Below are positions 52,183 through 62,169 of a stretch of DNA of 64,000 nt, piece after piece. The notes under the pieces are model-generated. The model was not told where the DNA came from, did no database searches, and worked only from the letters and a program-made list of their open reading frames with translations. Position 1 is the first letter of the stretch; every line of letters starts with the position of its first letter. Source of the DNA: Amorphus orientalis (lineage in GTDB: Bacteria; Pseudomonadota; Alphaproteobacteria; Rhizobiales; Amorphaceae); contig NZ_JAUSUL010000002.1 of NCBI RefSeq assembly GCF_030814015.1, forward strand, positions 868,001 through 932,000. The letters run 5' to 3'. The position numbers and the translations under genes are program-made.

Positions 52183-52623
52183 ATGCCGACCGATACAGCG
52201 ACGCATGCCTTCAAACTCGACGAGTTCGTCCCCTATCTCGTCAACGTCCTCGGCTCGCGCCTGTCCAACGAACTGGGCGCGGAATACGGCGAACGCTTCG
52301 GGATCTCGATTTCGGAGTGGCGCGTGATGGCCCATCTCAGCCAGCACGAGCGCGTGTCGGTTCGCGAGATCTACCGGCGTGTGGAGATGGACAAGGTGAA
52401 GGTATCGCGGGCCGCAGCGCGGCTTGAAGCGTCCGGTCTGATCACCAAGGAACCCTCCGAGGATGACCGTCGGCTTGTCTGCCTCTCCCTGACGCCGAAA
52501 GGCCACAAGGTTTTTTCCGAGGTGGCCGAGCTCGCCCTGTCGTTCGAGCAGCGCTACCTGGACAAGCTGAGCCCGGACGAAGCCCGCGAGTTTCGCCGCC
52601 TCCTCACCATTATGCTCGGCTGA
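52183..52623 (+). CDS. MarR-family regulator, probable homogentisate-pathway repressor
   Basis: 146 residues. The winged helix reads [49 protein letters not shown], then [11 protein letters not shown] in the wing. It is divergent from hmgA, the usual place for the regulator of this pathway. There is no clear Shine-Dalgarno; the candidate operator ends 5 bases before the ATG. The inducer is probably homogentisate or a related acid, an inference. Confidence 0.88.
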   Translation: MPTDTATHAFKLDEFVPYLVNVLGSRLSNELGAEYGERFGISISEWRVMAHLSQHERVSVREIYRRVEMDKVKVSRAAARLEASGLITKEPSEDDRRLVCLSLTPKGHKVFSEVAELALSFEQRYLDKLSPDEAREFRRLLTIMLG

Positions 52624-52713
52624 GCGGTTTCCAGCAGATCGGAAAGATTCTAAACGAGTGTTCGCATCCACCCGGCTTCGCTCCTGAGCGCGCAGCAAGG
52701 TTCTGGCGAAGAC

Positions 52714-52724
52714 GACATTCGTTT
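52714..52724 (-). promoter_or_regulatory. Inverted copy of AAACGAATGTC before the second MarR gene
   Basis: The minus strand reads AAACGAATGTC here, identical to 52167-52177 before the first MarR gene. It touches the GTG start at 52725, so a bound repressor would block the MarR-maiA unit. Confidence 0.4.
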
Positions 52725-53255
52725 GTGACGAGCGACGCGAGGAAGTCAGTGCCCCCGCAGAAACGTTCAGAGGCGGAGAACGATCACAGCGAGGTGCTGC
52801 ACCTCGAGGGCTTCCTGCCGTTCCAGCTCTCGGTGCTGTCGGACACGGTCAGCCAGTCGCTGGCGCGTCTTTATTCCGCCCAGTACGACATCGCGATCGC
52901 AGACTGGCGCGTGATCGCGAACCTCGGCGAGTGCGGCACGATGACGGCGGCCGAGATCGGTCACCGCACCCGCATGCACAAGACGAAGGTGTCCCGGTCA
53001 GTCCGGATCCTGGTCGACAAGGGCCTCGTGGAGCGGACACGGAACGATGCCGACCATCGCGAAGCGCTTCTGCATTTGACCGATCAGGGACGGGCGATCT
53101 ACGAAGAGATCATTCCTGCCGCCCGCGCATTCAACGAAGCATTGATCGGAACCCTGAGCCCTCAGGAACGCGAGGTCCTGACGAAGGTCCTCAAACGCCT
53201 GGACGACCGTTCCCGGCAACTGGCCCGATCGATAGCCGAGGACCGCTTCAGATGA
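52725..53255 (+). CDS. MarR-family regulator (second in the cluster)
   Basis: 176 residues from GTG 52725; another in-frame GTG at 52749 is possible. After a polar N-terminus of about 25 residues, the DNA-binding part reads [48 protein letters not shown] with wing [12 protein letters not shown]. It resembles the first MarR gene and may be a paralogue. The stop overlaps the maiA start by 4 bp (ATGA), so it is co-translated with maiA. Confidence 0.87.
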   Translation: MTSDARKSVPPQKRSEAENDHSEVLHLEGFLPFQLSVLSDTVSQSLARLYSAQYDIAIADWRVIANLGECGTMTAAEIGHRTRMHKTKVSRSVRILVDKGLVERTRNDADHREALLHLTDQGRAIYEEIIPAARAFNEALIGTLSPQEREVLTKVLKRLDDRSRQLARSIAEDRFR

Positions 53256-53899
53256 CCCTGACCCTTTTCGACTATTTCCGCTCCGGCGCCGCCTACCGCA
53301 CCCGGATCGCGCTCAATCTCAAGGGCATCGCCTACGAGCATCACTGCGTTCACCTGACCCGCAATGGCGGCGAACAGCACAGCGATGCCTACAAAGCGAT
53401 CAACCCCCAGGAGCGCGTACCGTCGCTGCGGCTCGAAGACGGAACGATCCTGACCCAGTCGCCGGCCATTCTGGAATGGCTGGACGAAGTGCATCCCGAA
53501 CCGCCGCTTCTGCCGCATGATCCCGTCGCCCGGGCCAAGGTGCGCGCCGTGGCCGCGATCATCGGCTGCGACGTCCATCCGATCAACAATCTGGCGGTGC
53601 TCAGCTATCTGCGCGGGCCTCTGGAGCAACCGGAAGAGAACGTGCAGGCCTGGATCGCCAACTGGATCCACAAGGGCTTCGCCGCCGTCGAGGCGCTGGT
53701 CGACGACGGCCCCTATTGTTTCGGCGACAAGCCGTCGATGGCGGACCTCTATCTCATCCCTCAGGTTTTCAGCGCAGTGCGCTTCAAGGTGCCGCTCGAC
53801 GCCTACCCGAAAATCCGCGCGATCGACGAAACCTGCGCGGCGCATCCCGCGTTCGAGCAGGCGCATCCGTCGAAGCAGCCGGATGCCGTGTCGGCCTAG
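53252..53899 (+). CDS. maiA: Maleylacetoacetate isomerase (zeta-class GST)
   Basis: 215 residues. The zeta-class signature is visible: LFDYFRSGAAYRTRIALNLKGI in place of SSCSWRVRIAL, with Ser at the glutathione site, then INPQERVPSLRLEDGTILTQSPAILEWLDE, and the C-terminal CDVHPINNLAVL. It isomerises maleylacetoacetate to fumarylacetoacetate using glutathione. It completes the homogentisate pathway with hmgA and the FAH gene on the opposite strand. Confidence 0.94.
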   Translation: MTLTLFDYFRSGAAYRTRIALNLKGIAYEHHCVHLTRNGGEQHSDAYKAINPQERVPSLRLEDGTILTQSPAILEWLDEVHPEPPLLPHDPVARAKVRAVAAIIGCDVHPINNLAVLSYLRGPLEQPEENVQAWIANWIHKGFAAVEALVDDGPYCFGDKPSMADLYLIPQVFSAVRFKVPLDAYPKIRAIDETCAAHPAFEQAHPSKQPDAVSA

Positions 53900-54074
53900 C
53901 AACACTTTTCTGATTCGCGTCAGTGCGACGGAATGTGATTTGATCGCATCGGCTGGGCGGAGGTAACCGAATGGATGGTCTGTGCAAGGGTCCGTTGCGA
54001 CGGACACTTGCGGAGGCCTGACACCGGATCCCTATGGGGGATCTGGAGACCACTGACCCTGCAAGGCGCGTGAA
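53900..54074. other. Intergenic region with two hairpins before DUF2865
   Basis: 175 bp. GTCCGT-TGCG-ACGGAC (53990-54005) and GATCCC-TATGG-GGGATC (54027-54043) are perfect 6-bp hairpins. The first may end the MarR-maiA unit; the second sits in the likely leader of the DUF2865 gene. No T run follows either. Confidence 0.4.
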
Positions 54075-55400
54075 ATGACAAGTTCGTTCCTGCCGATGCG
54101 TAGCAGCTTGTTTGCAAGCTTTCTGTCGGTGTGCCTGCTTGTCGTCGCGGGATCTGTGGCGGACGTCCAGCCCGCTTCAGCGCAGAGCTGTCAAGCGATG
54201 CGGTCGGAATTGTCCCGTCTTTCCTCCGGAAGTGCGGCGAAGAACCAGATTGCCGCTCTCGAGCGCCGCGCACGCGCCAACGGCTGTCGCGGCTCCAACA
54301 ATTGGGGGCGGCCCCAGGCCTGCGCCGGCATTGACGCGCAGATTGCCTCCCTCAAGCGCGGCGGATCTTCCAATTCGGGCCGGGCCCGGCAGCTGGAGCG
54401 GGCGATCGCGCGCAACTGCACTGGCCCGAGCCAGCCGCAGCAGGCCCGGACGCGCTCCCAGGCGCAGCCACAGCCGGCGCGCGGCGAGACCTACGATCGC
54501 ACCCGGACCACCACGCGCGGCAGCGTGATCGTTCATGGCACCCGGTCGGACAACTTCCTGGGCTCCGAGCCGCGGTCCGGCGGCGGCTTCTTCGAGCGGT
54601 TGTTCGGTGGCGGCCGCCAGCCCGCCACCAGCGCGCCCCGGGAAAACGCACCGGCGGTGGAAGAGGCAAACCGCGCAAACGGCGGCGAACAGCGGCGCGG
54701 CGTCTCCGATTCAGACCCCGCCGTGGTCGGTGCCTATCGCGGATCGGGCATGAAGACGTGGTGTGTCCGTCTCTGCGACGGCTTTTATTTCCCGATCAGC
54801 TATTCCACCAGCAGCAGCCAGTACCGCCGTGACCTGGCCGTCTGCCAGGGCCGGTGCCCGGGCGCAGACGTCTCCCTCTACTCGCATCCGAGCTATCTGG
54901 ATCCGGAGGACATGGTGTCGACGGTCTCCGGTGAGCGCTACACCGCCCTGCCGACCGCCTTCCTTTACCGGACCAAGTACGTGCCGAGCTGCGGGTGCGA
55001 ACTGTCGCCGCCGGAGATCGAGATCCGCAAGACCAACTCCACCGACGGTCTGACGACGCCGTTGGAGGCGTTCCCGCAGGGACCGACCGAGGATGGCCCG
55101 CCGTTGACCCGGACGGCCGGTGTGGCGCAGGGGGACGAGCCCCTCGGGCCGAAGGATCTGCAGGATCTCGAAGAGCCGCTCGCCGTCGCTTCCTATTCGG
55201 CGGTTCCCTCGGAGGAGGCCAGCCCGGCCGACATGGTGATCGATGCCGATCGGCGCCCCTCGGCGGACGAGCCGGGCGTGTCCGCGCCCCGCGCGATCAG
55301 CGCGTCCGATCTCGATGTGCGGAAAGTCGGTCCAACGTACTACGCCGACCAAATAGCGGCATCAGCCGGCGAAGCTCCGGACCAGACGCCCGCCCGGTAA
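54075..55400 (+). CDS. DUF2865 secreted protein
   Basis: 441 residues. A signal peptide (cleavage near AQPASA type site, after residue 36) is followed by [14 protein letters not shown] and a Cys-containing repeat region (NGCRGSN, ACAGID, RNCTGP). The conserved core is [19 protein letters not shown]...CQGRCPGA...[10 protein letters not shown], the DUF2865 signature, with several paired cysteines. The C-terminal third is low-complexity and ends near [12 protein letters not shown]. Probably periplasmic or surface; function unknown. Its 3' end overlaps gltX on the other strand by 104 bp. Confidence 0.85.
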   Translation: MTSSFLPMRSSLFASFLSVCLLVVAGSVADVQPASAQSCQAMRSELSRLSSGSAAKNQIAALERRARANGCRGSNNWGRPQACAGIDAQIASLKRGGSSNSGRARQLERAIARNCTGPSQPQQARTRSQAQPQPARGETYDRTRTTTRGSVIVHGTRSDNFLGSEPRSGGGFFERLFGGGRQPATSAPRENAPAVEEANRANGGEQRRGVSDSDPAVVGAYRGSGMKTWCVRLCDGFYFPISYSTSSSQYRRDLAVCQGRCPGADVSLYSHPSYLDPEDMVSTVSGERYTALPTAFLYRTKYVPSCGCELSPPEIEIRKTNSTDGLTTPLEAFPQGPTEDGPPLTRTAGVAQGDEPLGPKDLQDLEEPLAVASYSAVPSEEASPADMVIDADRRPSADEPGVSAPRAISASDLDVRKVGPTYYADQIAASAGEAPDQTPAR

Positions 55401-56679
55401 GGGCGAGACGCAGGGGCTGGAACAGGGACTTGCCCTTCCGGCCGGTCGCCTTGCCGACCTCCTTCGTCCATGCGGAGAACGTCGTTTCGTCCCAGGGCTC
55501 GGCGGGAAGAAGCCCTGCCGCCTGATCGAAAAGCTCGCCGTCGGCGGGATCGAGATCGACTTCGAAATCCCCGTTCACGATCGCCCACCAGTCCGCCGCA
55601 TCGTTCAGTCGGACGAGGTTGTCGCGGATGGCCAGCCAGAACGCCTCTCCTCCTCCCACGCCGAGCGCGGCCAGACGCTCCGCGACCTCGTCGAAGGACC
55701 GCGCCTGCAGGATCGCCGCGTTCAGGTTATCGAGGTCGCCTGGCTCGAACCGGGCGGGTGCCCGGTTGATCGCGCCGAGATCGATCGTCTCCGCCAGGTC
55801 GCGGAGGTTCGGGACTGCGGTAATGGTCGTCGACGTACCTGTGAGGACGGCCAGGGAAGCCACGGCCTCCGGCTCGTATCCCTCCTCGCGCAGCGACCGC
55901 AGCGACAGCGCCCCGGACCGCTTGGACAACGCCTCGCCGTCGGCGCGCACCAGAAGATTGTGGTGGCCGAACCTGGGCGGCTCGGCCCCCAGCGCCTTGA
56001 AGATCGGGATCTGGACGCCCGTGTTGGTCACGTGGTCGTCGCCGCGAACCACATGGCTTATCCGGAGCTCGATGTCGTCGACGACGGAGGGCAGCGTATA
56101 GAGAAACGAACCGTCGGCCCGTATCAGCACCGGATCGGAGACGGAGCCCAGATCGACGCTCTGTTCCCCGCGGCAGAGATCGGTCCATCCGACCTGTGTC
56201 GGACGGATCTCCCGGGGATCGCTCTCGTAGTTCGGCAGCAGGAAGCGCCAGTGCGGACGGCGGCCCTCCTCCTCGTATCGGCGGCGCGTTGCGTCGTCGT
56301 CGAACAGGCCGGCCCGGTCGTAGATCGGAGGCAGCTTGCGCGCCAGACGCCGCTTGCGCCTGGTTTCGAGTTCCTCCGGCGTCTCGTAACAGGGATAGAG
56401 CAGCCCGGCGGCCTTGAGGGTCTCCACGGCAGCCTGGTACCGATCGAACCGTTCGGACTGGCGAACCACCTCGTCCGGCGGAATCCCGAGCCAGGCGATG
56501 TCCTCCTGGATCGCCGTCGCAAACCGGTCCTCGGAGCGTTCGCGATCGGTATCGTCCAGCCTGAGCACGAACGCGCCCGCCTGCCTGCGCGCAAAAAGGG
56601 CGTTCAGCAGCGCTGTGCGCGCGTTTCCGATGTGAAGATACCCCGTCGGAGACGGTGCGAAACGAAGCCTGTCCGGCAT
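55297..56679 (-). CDS. gltX: Glutamyl-tRNA synthetase
   Basis: 460 residues from ATG 56679 ([24 protein letters not shown]). The class I HIGH motif is HIGN, the KMSKS motif is ALSKRSG, and the glutamate site has [11 protein letters not shown]. The anticodon-binding C-terminus has [21 protein letters not shown]. It charges tRNA-Glu; whether it is discriminating is unknown. Alphaproteobacteria often have two such enzymes and this may be either. A start 29 codons upstream is rejected as non-conserved. Confidence 0.95.
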   Translation of the reverse strand: MPDRLRFAPSPTGYLHIGNARTALLNALFARRQAGAFVLRLDDTDRERSEDRFATAIQEDIAWLGIPPDEVVRQSERFDRYQAAVETLKAAGLLYPCYETPEELETRRKRRLARKLPPIYDRAGLFDDDATRRRYEEEGRRPHWRFLLPNYESDPREIRPTQVGWTDLCRGEQSVDLGSVSDPVLIRADGSFLYTLPSVVDDIELRISHVVRGDDHVTNTGVQIPIFKALGAEPPRFGHHNLLVRADGEALSKRSGALSLRSLREEGYEPEAVASLAVLTGTSTTITAVPNLRDLAETIDLGAINRAPARFEPGDLDNLNAAILQARSFDEVAERLAALGVGGGEAFWLAIRDNLVRLNDAADWWAIVNGDFEVDLDPADGELFDQAAGLLPAEPWDETTFSAWTKEVGKATGRKGKSLFQPLRLALTGRASGPELRRLMPLFGRRSTLDRLSAHRDRTR

Positions 56680-56811
56680 GGATATCCCTGGCGCTCGCGA
56701 GACACTGAATGCGTCCCGCCGACCCGGCGTACCCTCAGCGAAGGAGCCGGCCGGCGGTGTCCGCACATAGCGCGCGCCGGGGCATGCCGCAATCGCGGCA
56801 TGGGCACCGGG

Positions 56812-57600
56812 CTATCCGAACGCGTAAGCGTCCATCATCAGAGCGCCGTACTCGTGGGACGAGTGGATGCGGCGACCCCGGCCGGTCTCTCCGGCCGCGC
56901 CGAGCGCGGAGAACAGCGGCATCAGATGCTCGTCGGTCGGATGGTTCTCGGCGGCGAACGGAGCCTGCCGGCGGTAGTCGAGCAGCGCATCCAGCTCACC
57001 TTCGCTTATCCGGGCGTTCATCCACTCGGCAAAGGTGGTGACCCACTCCGGCGCGTCCGCTTCCAGAGGGTTCCGGCCCAGCTCGGTCCGGATGGCGCCC
57101 AGATTGTGGGTAAGGGAGCCCGAGCCGATGACGAGAATGCCCTCTTCCCGCAACGGCGCGAGCGCGCGACCGACCTCGAAGTGATGGCGCGCGTCGGCCT
57201 GGGGCTGAACGGAGACGGCGACCACCGGAATGTCGGCCTGGGGATACAGCAGCTTCAGCGGCACCCAGACACCGTGATCGAAGCCCCAGCGCTCGTCGAC
57301 GCCCGCGCTCAGCCCCGCCTCGGACAGGTGTTCGGCGACGCGTGACGCCAGATCAGGGTCGCCCGGCGCCGGATAGGTCATCTCGAAGAGCTTCCGATCG
57401 AAGCCGCCGAAATCATGGATGGTCCGGGGCCGGGAGACGCCAAGCGCGGCAGGCAGCTCGGTCTCGTAGTGGGCCGACACCAGCACGATGGCCGAAGGCC
57501 GTTCGAGATCTTCGGCGTAGCTGGCCAGAAACCGGTGGGCCGGTGTCTCGGTCAGCACCAGCATCGGCGAGCCATGGGAGAGAAACAGGGTCGGGAGCAT
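56812..57600 (-). CDS. Class III extradiol ring-cleavage dioxygenase family protein (DODA/YgiD-like)
   Basis: 262 residues. The LigB-like fold shows LFLSHGSPM (metal His), IVLVSAHYE (second His), WGFDHGVWVPLKLLYP and GSGSLTHNLGAI. The His residues bind non-haem iron or zinc. YgiD/DODA enzymes cleave catechol-type rings such as DOPA. The true substrate here is unknown. It is isolated, 132 bp after gltX on the same strand. Confidence 0.9.
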   Translation of the reverse strand: MLPTLFLSHGSPMLVLTETPAHRFLASYAEDLERPSAIVLVSAHYETELPAALGVSRPRTIHDFGGFDRKLFEMTYPAPGDPDLASRVAEHLSEAGLSAGVDERWGFDHGVWVPLKLLYPQADIPVVAVSVQPQADARHHFEVGRALAPLREEGILVIGSGSLTHNLGAIRTELGRNPLEADAPEWVTTFAEWMNARISEGELDALLDYRRQAPFAAENHPTDEHLMPLFSALGAAGETGRGRRIHSSHEYGALMMDAYAFG

Positions 57601-57697
57601 GGTTCATCGGACCTTCTTCAGGCCCCACCGATATAAGCGGCGATCGATCCCACGGCAGCCACCTGGACCGGCGACACAGCGTTCACGGGGCGGAGAC

Positions 57698-57722
57698 GAC
57701 GCCGGCGCATGTCGCCGGCGTC
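57698..57722 (-). terminator. Hairpin after the DAHP synthase gene
   Basis: GACGCCGGCG (57698-57707) pairs perfectly with CGCCGGCGTC (57713-57722) around 5 bases, 8 bases past the stop codon on the minus strand. No T run follows. Confidence 0.5.
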
Positions 57723-57730
57723 CTGATCCC

Positions 57731-59116
57731 TTACTCGGCGGCAGCGACCGGTACCCGGTAGCCCTGCTCCATGCGTTCCTTGCGCAGGTTTTCCGCGATC
57801 AGGAAGGCCAGTTCGATGGCCTGTTCGGCGTTGAGGCGCGGATCGCAATGGGTGTGATAGCGGTCCGACAAGGTCTCCGCCGTCACCGCACGCGCGCCGC
57901 CGGTGCACTCGGTGACGTTCTTGCCGGTCATCTCGATGTGGATGCCGCCGGCGTGGGTGCCTTCCGCACGATGCACGGCGAAGAAGGTTTCCACCTCCTT
58001 CAGCACCCGTTCGAACGGGCGGGTCTTGTAGCCGTTCATGGAGACGGTGTTGCCGTGCATCGGGTCGCACGACCAGACGACCGAGCGTCCTTCGCGCTGC
58101 ACCGCCCGGATCAGGCCCGGCAGATTGTCCATCACCTTGTCCGCGCCCTGGCGCACCACAAGGGTGAGGCGGCCCGGGTCGTTGGACGGATTGAGAACGT
58201 CGATCAACGACAGCAGATCGTCCGGCTTCATGGACGGTCCACACTTGAGACCGATCGGGTTCTTCACGCCCCGGCAGAATTCCACATGGGCGTGATCGAT
58301 CTGCCGCGTCCGGTCGCCGATCCAGATCATGTGCCCGGACGTGGCGTACCAGTCGCCGGTCGTGGAATCGATGCGGGTCAGCGCCTGCTCGTAGCCCAGC
58401 AGCAGAGCCTCATGGCTCGTGTAAAGGTCCGTCGAGCGGAGCTGCGGCGTGTTGCTGGCCTCGATGCCGCAGGCGCGCATGAACGACAGCGACTCGGAGA
58501 TCCGGTCCGCGATCACCTGGTAGCGGTGGCTCTGGGGGCTGTCGGAGACGAAGCTGAGCATCCACTGGTGGACGTTATCCAGGTTGGCGAAGCCGCCCTG
58601 GGCGAACGCGCGCAGCAGGTTCAGCGTGGCGGCCGACTGGCGGTACGCCATTTCCAGCCGCTGAGGGTCGGGCGTGCGCCCCTCCGGCGTGAACGCGATG
58701 TCGTTCACGATATCGCCGCGATAGCTGGGCAGTTCGATGTCGCCCTGCTTCTCCATGGGCGACGAGCGCGGCTTGGCGAACTGACCTGCGATCCGACCGA
58801 CCTTCGTCACCGGCGACGCGGCGGCATAGGTCAGCACCACCGCCATCTGCAGGAAGACCCTGAAGAAGTCGCGGATGGCATCGGGATGATGCTCTGCGAA
58901 GGATTCCGCGCAGTCGCCCCCCTGCAGGAGAAAACCATTGCCGGCGGCGACACCGGCCAGCTCGGCCTGGAGCCGGCGCGCCTCGCCGGCAAAAACGAGC
59001 GGCGGATAGGTCGAGAGCCGATCCTCAACGGCCGCAAGCGCGGAGTCGTCGGGATATTCGGGCACCTGGTTGATCGGCTTGGATCGCCAGGACGTCGGGG
59101 ACCAATTGTCGCTCAT
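57731..59116 (-). CDS. Class II 3-deoxy-D-arabino-heptulosonate-7-phosphate (DAHP) synthase
   Basis: 461 residues from ATG 59116 ([14 protein letters not shown]). The plant-type enzyme is recognised by [71 protein letters not shown] and [11 protein letters not shown]. It joins PEP and erythrose 4-phosphate, the first step to aromatic amino acids. It is longer than class I AroG. The 81-base extension upstream in the open frame is not conserved. A hairpin follows the stop. Confidence 0.96.
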   Translation of the reverse strand: MSDNWSPTSWRSKPINQVPEYPDDSALAAVEDRLSTYPPLVFAGEARRLQAELAGVAAGNGFLLQGGDCAESFAEHHPDAIRDFFRVFLQMAVVLTYAAASPVTKVGRIAGQFAKPRSSPMEKQGDIELPSYRGDIVNDIAFTPEGRTPDPQRLEMAYRQSAATLNLLRAFAQGGFANLDNVHQWMLSFVSDSPQSHRYQVIADRISESLSFMRACGIEASNTPQLRSTDLYTSHEALLLGYEQALTRIDSTTGDWYATSGHMIWIGDRTRQIDHAHVEFCRGVKNPIGLKCGPSMKPDDLLSLIDVLNPSNDPGRLTLVVRQGADKVMDNLPGLIRAVQREGRSVVWSCDPMHGNTVSMNGYKTRPFERVLKEVETFFAVHRAEGTHAGGIHIEMTGKNVTECTGGARAVTAETLSDRYHTHCDPRLNAEQAIELAFLIAENLRKERMEQGYRVPVAAAE

Positions 59117-59271
59117 TGTAGTCGTTCCAAACTGAGTGCTAGTCTCGGGCGCGTGCTTCATGTGGCACAGCGGGCCAAACGGGCGCCAGTTATACACATG
59201 CCGGTTGTGGATTGGCCACCCACTGCCCGTGCGATATCCGGTCGGCGGTCAGCGAGGCGAGAGGCGGCGAT

Positions 59272-59991
59272 ATGGAACTCGAGCACAGCCACAGCTCCGA
59301 TGCAATCCGCGCTCGGCTCGCCTCCGGCCCGGAGGTCTCCTATCTCCGCGACTGGATCTACGGTGGGATCGACGGAACGGTGACCACCTTCGCCGTGGTC
59401 GCCGGCGCGATCGGCGCCGATTTCTCGACGCGTGTGCTGCTCGTGCTCGGTGTGGCCAATCTGCTGGCCGACGGATTTTCGATGGCGGCTGCGAACTACT
59501 CCGCAACCCGGGCCGAACACGAGGACTATCAGCGCCTGGTGAACCAGGAAAAACGGCACATCCAGGCGGAGCCGGACGGTGAGCGCCAGGAAATCCGCCA
59601 GATCTACCGCAACAAGGGGTTCGACGGCGATCAGTTGGAGGAAATCGTCCAACTCATCACGGACCGCCGGGATGTGTGGATCGACACGATGGTCGCGGAG
59701 GAATACGGGCGGTCTCCGATCATCGCCAATCCATTGAAGAGCGCCGCGGCCACGTTCGGGGCATTCGTGCTGTGCGGGGCGATCCCCCTGTTGCCCTTCC
59801 TCTTCAACCTGCCTGCTGCACCGGTCATCGCGACCGCGCTGACTGCATGTGTCTTCTTCGGAATCGGCTCGGCAAAGTCCCGCTTCTCGACGCGCACCTG
59901 GTACCAGTCCGGCACCCAGACCCTCGCCATCGGCCTGACGGCAGCCGCCGTGGCCTACGTGGTCGGCGACCTTCTGATCAGGCTGTTCTGA
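59272..59991 (+). CDS. VIT1/CCC1-family transporter
   Basis: 239 residues from ATG 59272 (MELEHSHSSDAIRARLASG). The motif YLRDWIYGGIDGTVTTFAVVAGAIGA starts helix 1, LGVANLLADGFSMAAANYSATRAE the second, and three C-terminal helices follow a charged loop (90-150). The residues Asp, Met and Glu in these helices bind Fe or Mn in related vacuolar iron transporters. It likely exports iron or manganese. It is divergent from the DAHP synthase gene. Confidence 0.9.
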   Translation: MELEHSHSSDAIRARLASGPEVSYLRDWIYGGIDGTVTTFAVVAGAIGADFSTRVLLVLGVANLLADGFSMAAANYSATRAEHEDYQRLVNQEKRHIQAEPDGERQEIRQIYRNKGFDGDQLEEIVQLITDRRDVWIDTMVAEEYGRSPIIANPLKSAAATFGAFVLCGAIPLLPFLFNLPAAPVIATALTACVFFGIGSAKSRFSTRTWYQSGTQTLAIGLTAAAVAYVVGDLLIRLF

Positions 59992-59994
59992 CGC

Positions 59995-60621
59995 TCAGGC
60001 AGTGAAGCGGCTGGCGCCGACCGAGGCGAGCGCATCGTCGACAAGCGCCCTCTCCTGCGACGTCAGCGTCTGGGCGCGCGGGTAGCGCGGTGCATCCCGG
60101 TCGTCGAGGATCGGAACGTGCCAGCCGTCGGTGCTCTGCATGAAGTCGCGCACTCCTGCCTCGCCGTAGACGGCGTGGTAGCCCTGCAGGACGCAGTCCA
60201 CGTAACTCAGCAGGATCGGGAACCGGTGGCTGCCGTAGCGGTCGTTGCGGCGCTTCACGCGGTAGACGTAGGTCTCGCCGGGATGCGCGTGGTCGGCTTC
60301 CAGGGCGACCAGATCCGGGCCAACTGTCAGCCGGTCATAGTGGCGCTCGCGCTTGTCGAGGGTCGCCAGATGCGCCCGCTCCTCACGGGCGACCACGCCT
60401 TTGACGACCGCATCCGGGCCGGCCTCGATGATCGTGAGCGAGCAGTTTCCGCTCAGAAGCGACCGTCGGGACGACACGCGCCAGGCCCTGCGAAATCCGT
60501 GCAGCCGGGCGGGAATAACGGTCTGGCTCTGGGGGCGCGTCGCCGCGTTGACCAGCGAACCGTAGCCGAAATAGTGAAAGCTCTCCGCTCCGGAGCCTGT
60601 GGCGGTATCGGCCGTCGTCAT
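59995..60621 (-). CDS. Gamma-glutamylcyclotransferase-like protein
   Basis: 208 residues. FHYFGYGSLVNAATR near the start is the substrate-loop motif of the GGCT fold, followed by ARLHGFRRAWRV and KGVVAREERAHLATLDKRERHYDR, where the catalytic Glu lies (about residue 91). It would convert gamma-glutamyl peptides to 5-oxoproline. The start overlaps the gor stop by 4 bp (ATGA), so a role in glutathione turnover beside its reductase is plausible. Confidence 0.82.
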   Translation of the reverse strand: MTTADTATGSGAESFHYFGYGSLVNAATRPQSQTVIPARLHGFRRAWRVSSRRSLLSGNCSLTIIEAGPDAVVKGVVAREERAHLATLDKRERHYDRLTVGPDLVALEADHAHPGETYVYRVKRRNDRYGSHRFPILLSYVDCVLQGYHAVYGEAGVRDFMQSTDGWHVPILDDRDAPRYPRAQTLTSQERALVDDALASVGASRFTA

Positions 60622-62006
60622 TCCGCCGCTTCGCGAACGTGGCGCTCCGCCGCCATGCGCATGGTGACGAGCTCTTCCGCGGCCGTCGGATGCACGGCGA
60701 TGGTCGCATCGAAGTCCGCTTTGGTCGCACCCTTGTGCAGGAGAATGCCGAGAAGCTGGACCATCTCAGCCGCGGCCGGACCCAGGATGTGGGCGCCGAG
60801 CACGCGATCCGTTTCGCCGTCTACGACCAGCTTGACGAGCGTCTTCTCCTCCCGGCCCGACAGGGTGTGCAGCATGGGTCGGAAGCTGGTCTTGTAGATG
60901 TCCACGACGCGGACGGCCGCCCGGGCCTCGGTCTCGGTCAGCCCCACCGTTCCGATCTCCGGATGCGAGAAGACCGCGCTCGGCACAAGGCAGTGGTCCA
61001 CCGTGGTCGGCTTGCCGCCGTAGACGGTGTCGGCGAAGGCATGGCCTTCGCGGATGGCCACGGGAGTGAGATTGACCCGGTTGGTCACGTCGCCGATCGC
61101 GTAGATCGACGGCACGTTGGTCCGGGACTGCGCGTCCACCTTGATCGCGCCGTCTTCCGACTGCTCCACGCCCAGCGCTTCGAGCCCGAGGCCGGACGTA
61201 TTCGGACGGCGGCCGATCGCGAACATGATCTGGTCGGCGGCGAGCACGTGCCCTGCCCTGGTGTGGCCGAACAGGCCGGCGTCGGTCTTCTCGATCTCTG
61301 TGAACACGTCGTTGAGGATGATCTTGATGCCCTTGCGCTCCATCTCGGCGTGGAGTGCCGTGCGCAGGTCGTCGTCGAACCCGCGCAGGATCTCGTCGCC
61401 GCGATAGATCAGGGTCGTTTCGGCCCCGAGCCCCCGGAAGATGCCGGCGAACTCGACGGCGATGTAGCCACCGCCGGTCACCACGATGCGCTCGGGAAAC
61501 CGCTCGAGATGAAAGGCCTCGTTCGAGGTGATGACGTGTTCCACGCCCGGCAGACGCGGATCCACGTTCGGGCGCCCGCCGGTGGCAATGAGGACGCGCT
61601 CCGCCGTCACCGCCCGGTCCTCCGCCTCCAGATAGACCCGATGCTCGCTTTCCAGCGATGCCCGGCTGCGGATCGTCGTCACGCCGGACCGCTCGAGATT
61701 GGCCAGATAGGCCTTTTCGAGGCGGTCGATCTCGTGGTCCTTGTTGGCGATCAGGGTCGGCCAGTCGAAGCGGGCGGCCTCCTGGCCGGTCCAGCCGAAG
61801 CCCCGGGCGTCCTCGAAGGCTTCCGAGAAGTGCGAGGCGTAGACTAGGAGCTTCTTGGGCACGCAACCGCGAATGACGCAGGTGCCGCCGTAGCGATATT
61901 CCTCGGCGAGTGCCACCCTGGCCCCGTGCTGCGCGGCGATACGCGCCGCGCGGACGCCGCCCGAACCTCCGCCGATCACGAACAGATCGTAGTCGAACTC
62001 GGACAT
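60618..62006 (-). CDS. gor: Glutathione-disulfide reductase
   Basis: 462 residues from ATG 62006, with GAGG upstream; a GTG two codons upstream is possible. FAD-binding GGGSGGVRAARIAAQHG, redox CVIRGC (in GGTCVIRGCVPKKL), NADPH-binding GGGYIAVEFAGIFRGLG, IYAIGDVTN and the catalytic HPTAAEE at the dimer interface. It reduces glutathione disulfide with NADPH. Gene order gor-GGCT on one side and DUF2059-rpiA on the other resembles alphaproteobacterial clusters. Confidence 0.96.
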   Translation of the reverse strand: MSEFDYDLFVIGGGSGGVRAARIAAQHGARVALAEEYRYGGTCVIRGCVPKKLLVYASHFSEAFEDARGFGWTGQEAARFDWPTLIANKDHEIDRLEKAYLANLERSGVTTIRSRASLESEHRVYLEAEDRAVTAERVLIATGGRPNVDPRLPGVEHVITSNEAFHLERFPERIVVTGGGYIAVEFAGIFRGLGAETTLIYRGDEILRGFDDDLRTALHAEMERKGIKIILNDVFTEIEKTDAGLFGHTRAGHVLAADQIMFAIGRRPNTSGLGLEALGVEQSEDGAIKVDAQSRTNVPSIYAIGDVTNRVNLTPVAIREGHAFADTVYGGKPTTVDHCLVPSAVFSHPEIGTVGLTETEARAAVRVVDIYKTSFRPMLHTLSGREEKTLVKLVVDGETDRVLGAHILGPAAAEMVQLLGILLHKGATKADFDATIAVHPTAAEELVTMRMAAERHVREAAE

Positions 62007-62027
62007 CGTCACCTCACGCGGTTGTCA

Positions 62028-62047
62028 CCGCCGCTCACAAGCGGCGG
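62028..62047. repeat. Perfect 8-bp hairpin before gor
   Basis: CCGCCGCT-CACA-AGCGGCGG (62028-62047), about 22 bp upstream of the gor start, with a second short one (CGGGC-AATCAA-GCCCG) at 62060-62075. They lie between DUF2059 and gor, and could end the former or structure the gor leader. Confidence 0.45.
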
Positions 62048-62169
62048 AAGCGTTCACGCCGGGCAATCAAGCCCGACGATGAAAAACACTTCACATCAGA
62101 GCCTTATGGGCCGGGCCTCCGTTCAGGCCGCATCTGCTTGAACGGTCGGTCCCGTCACGGCCATCGGCC

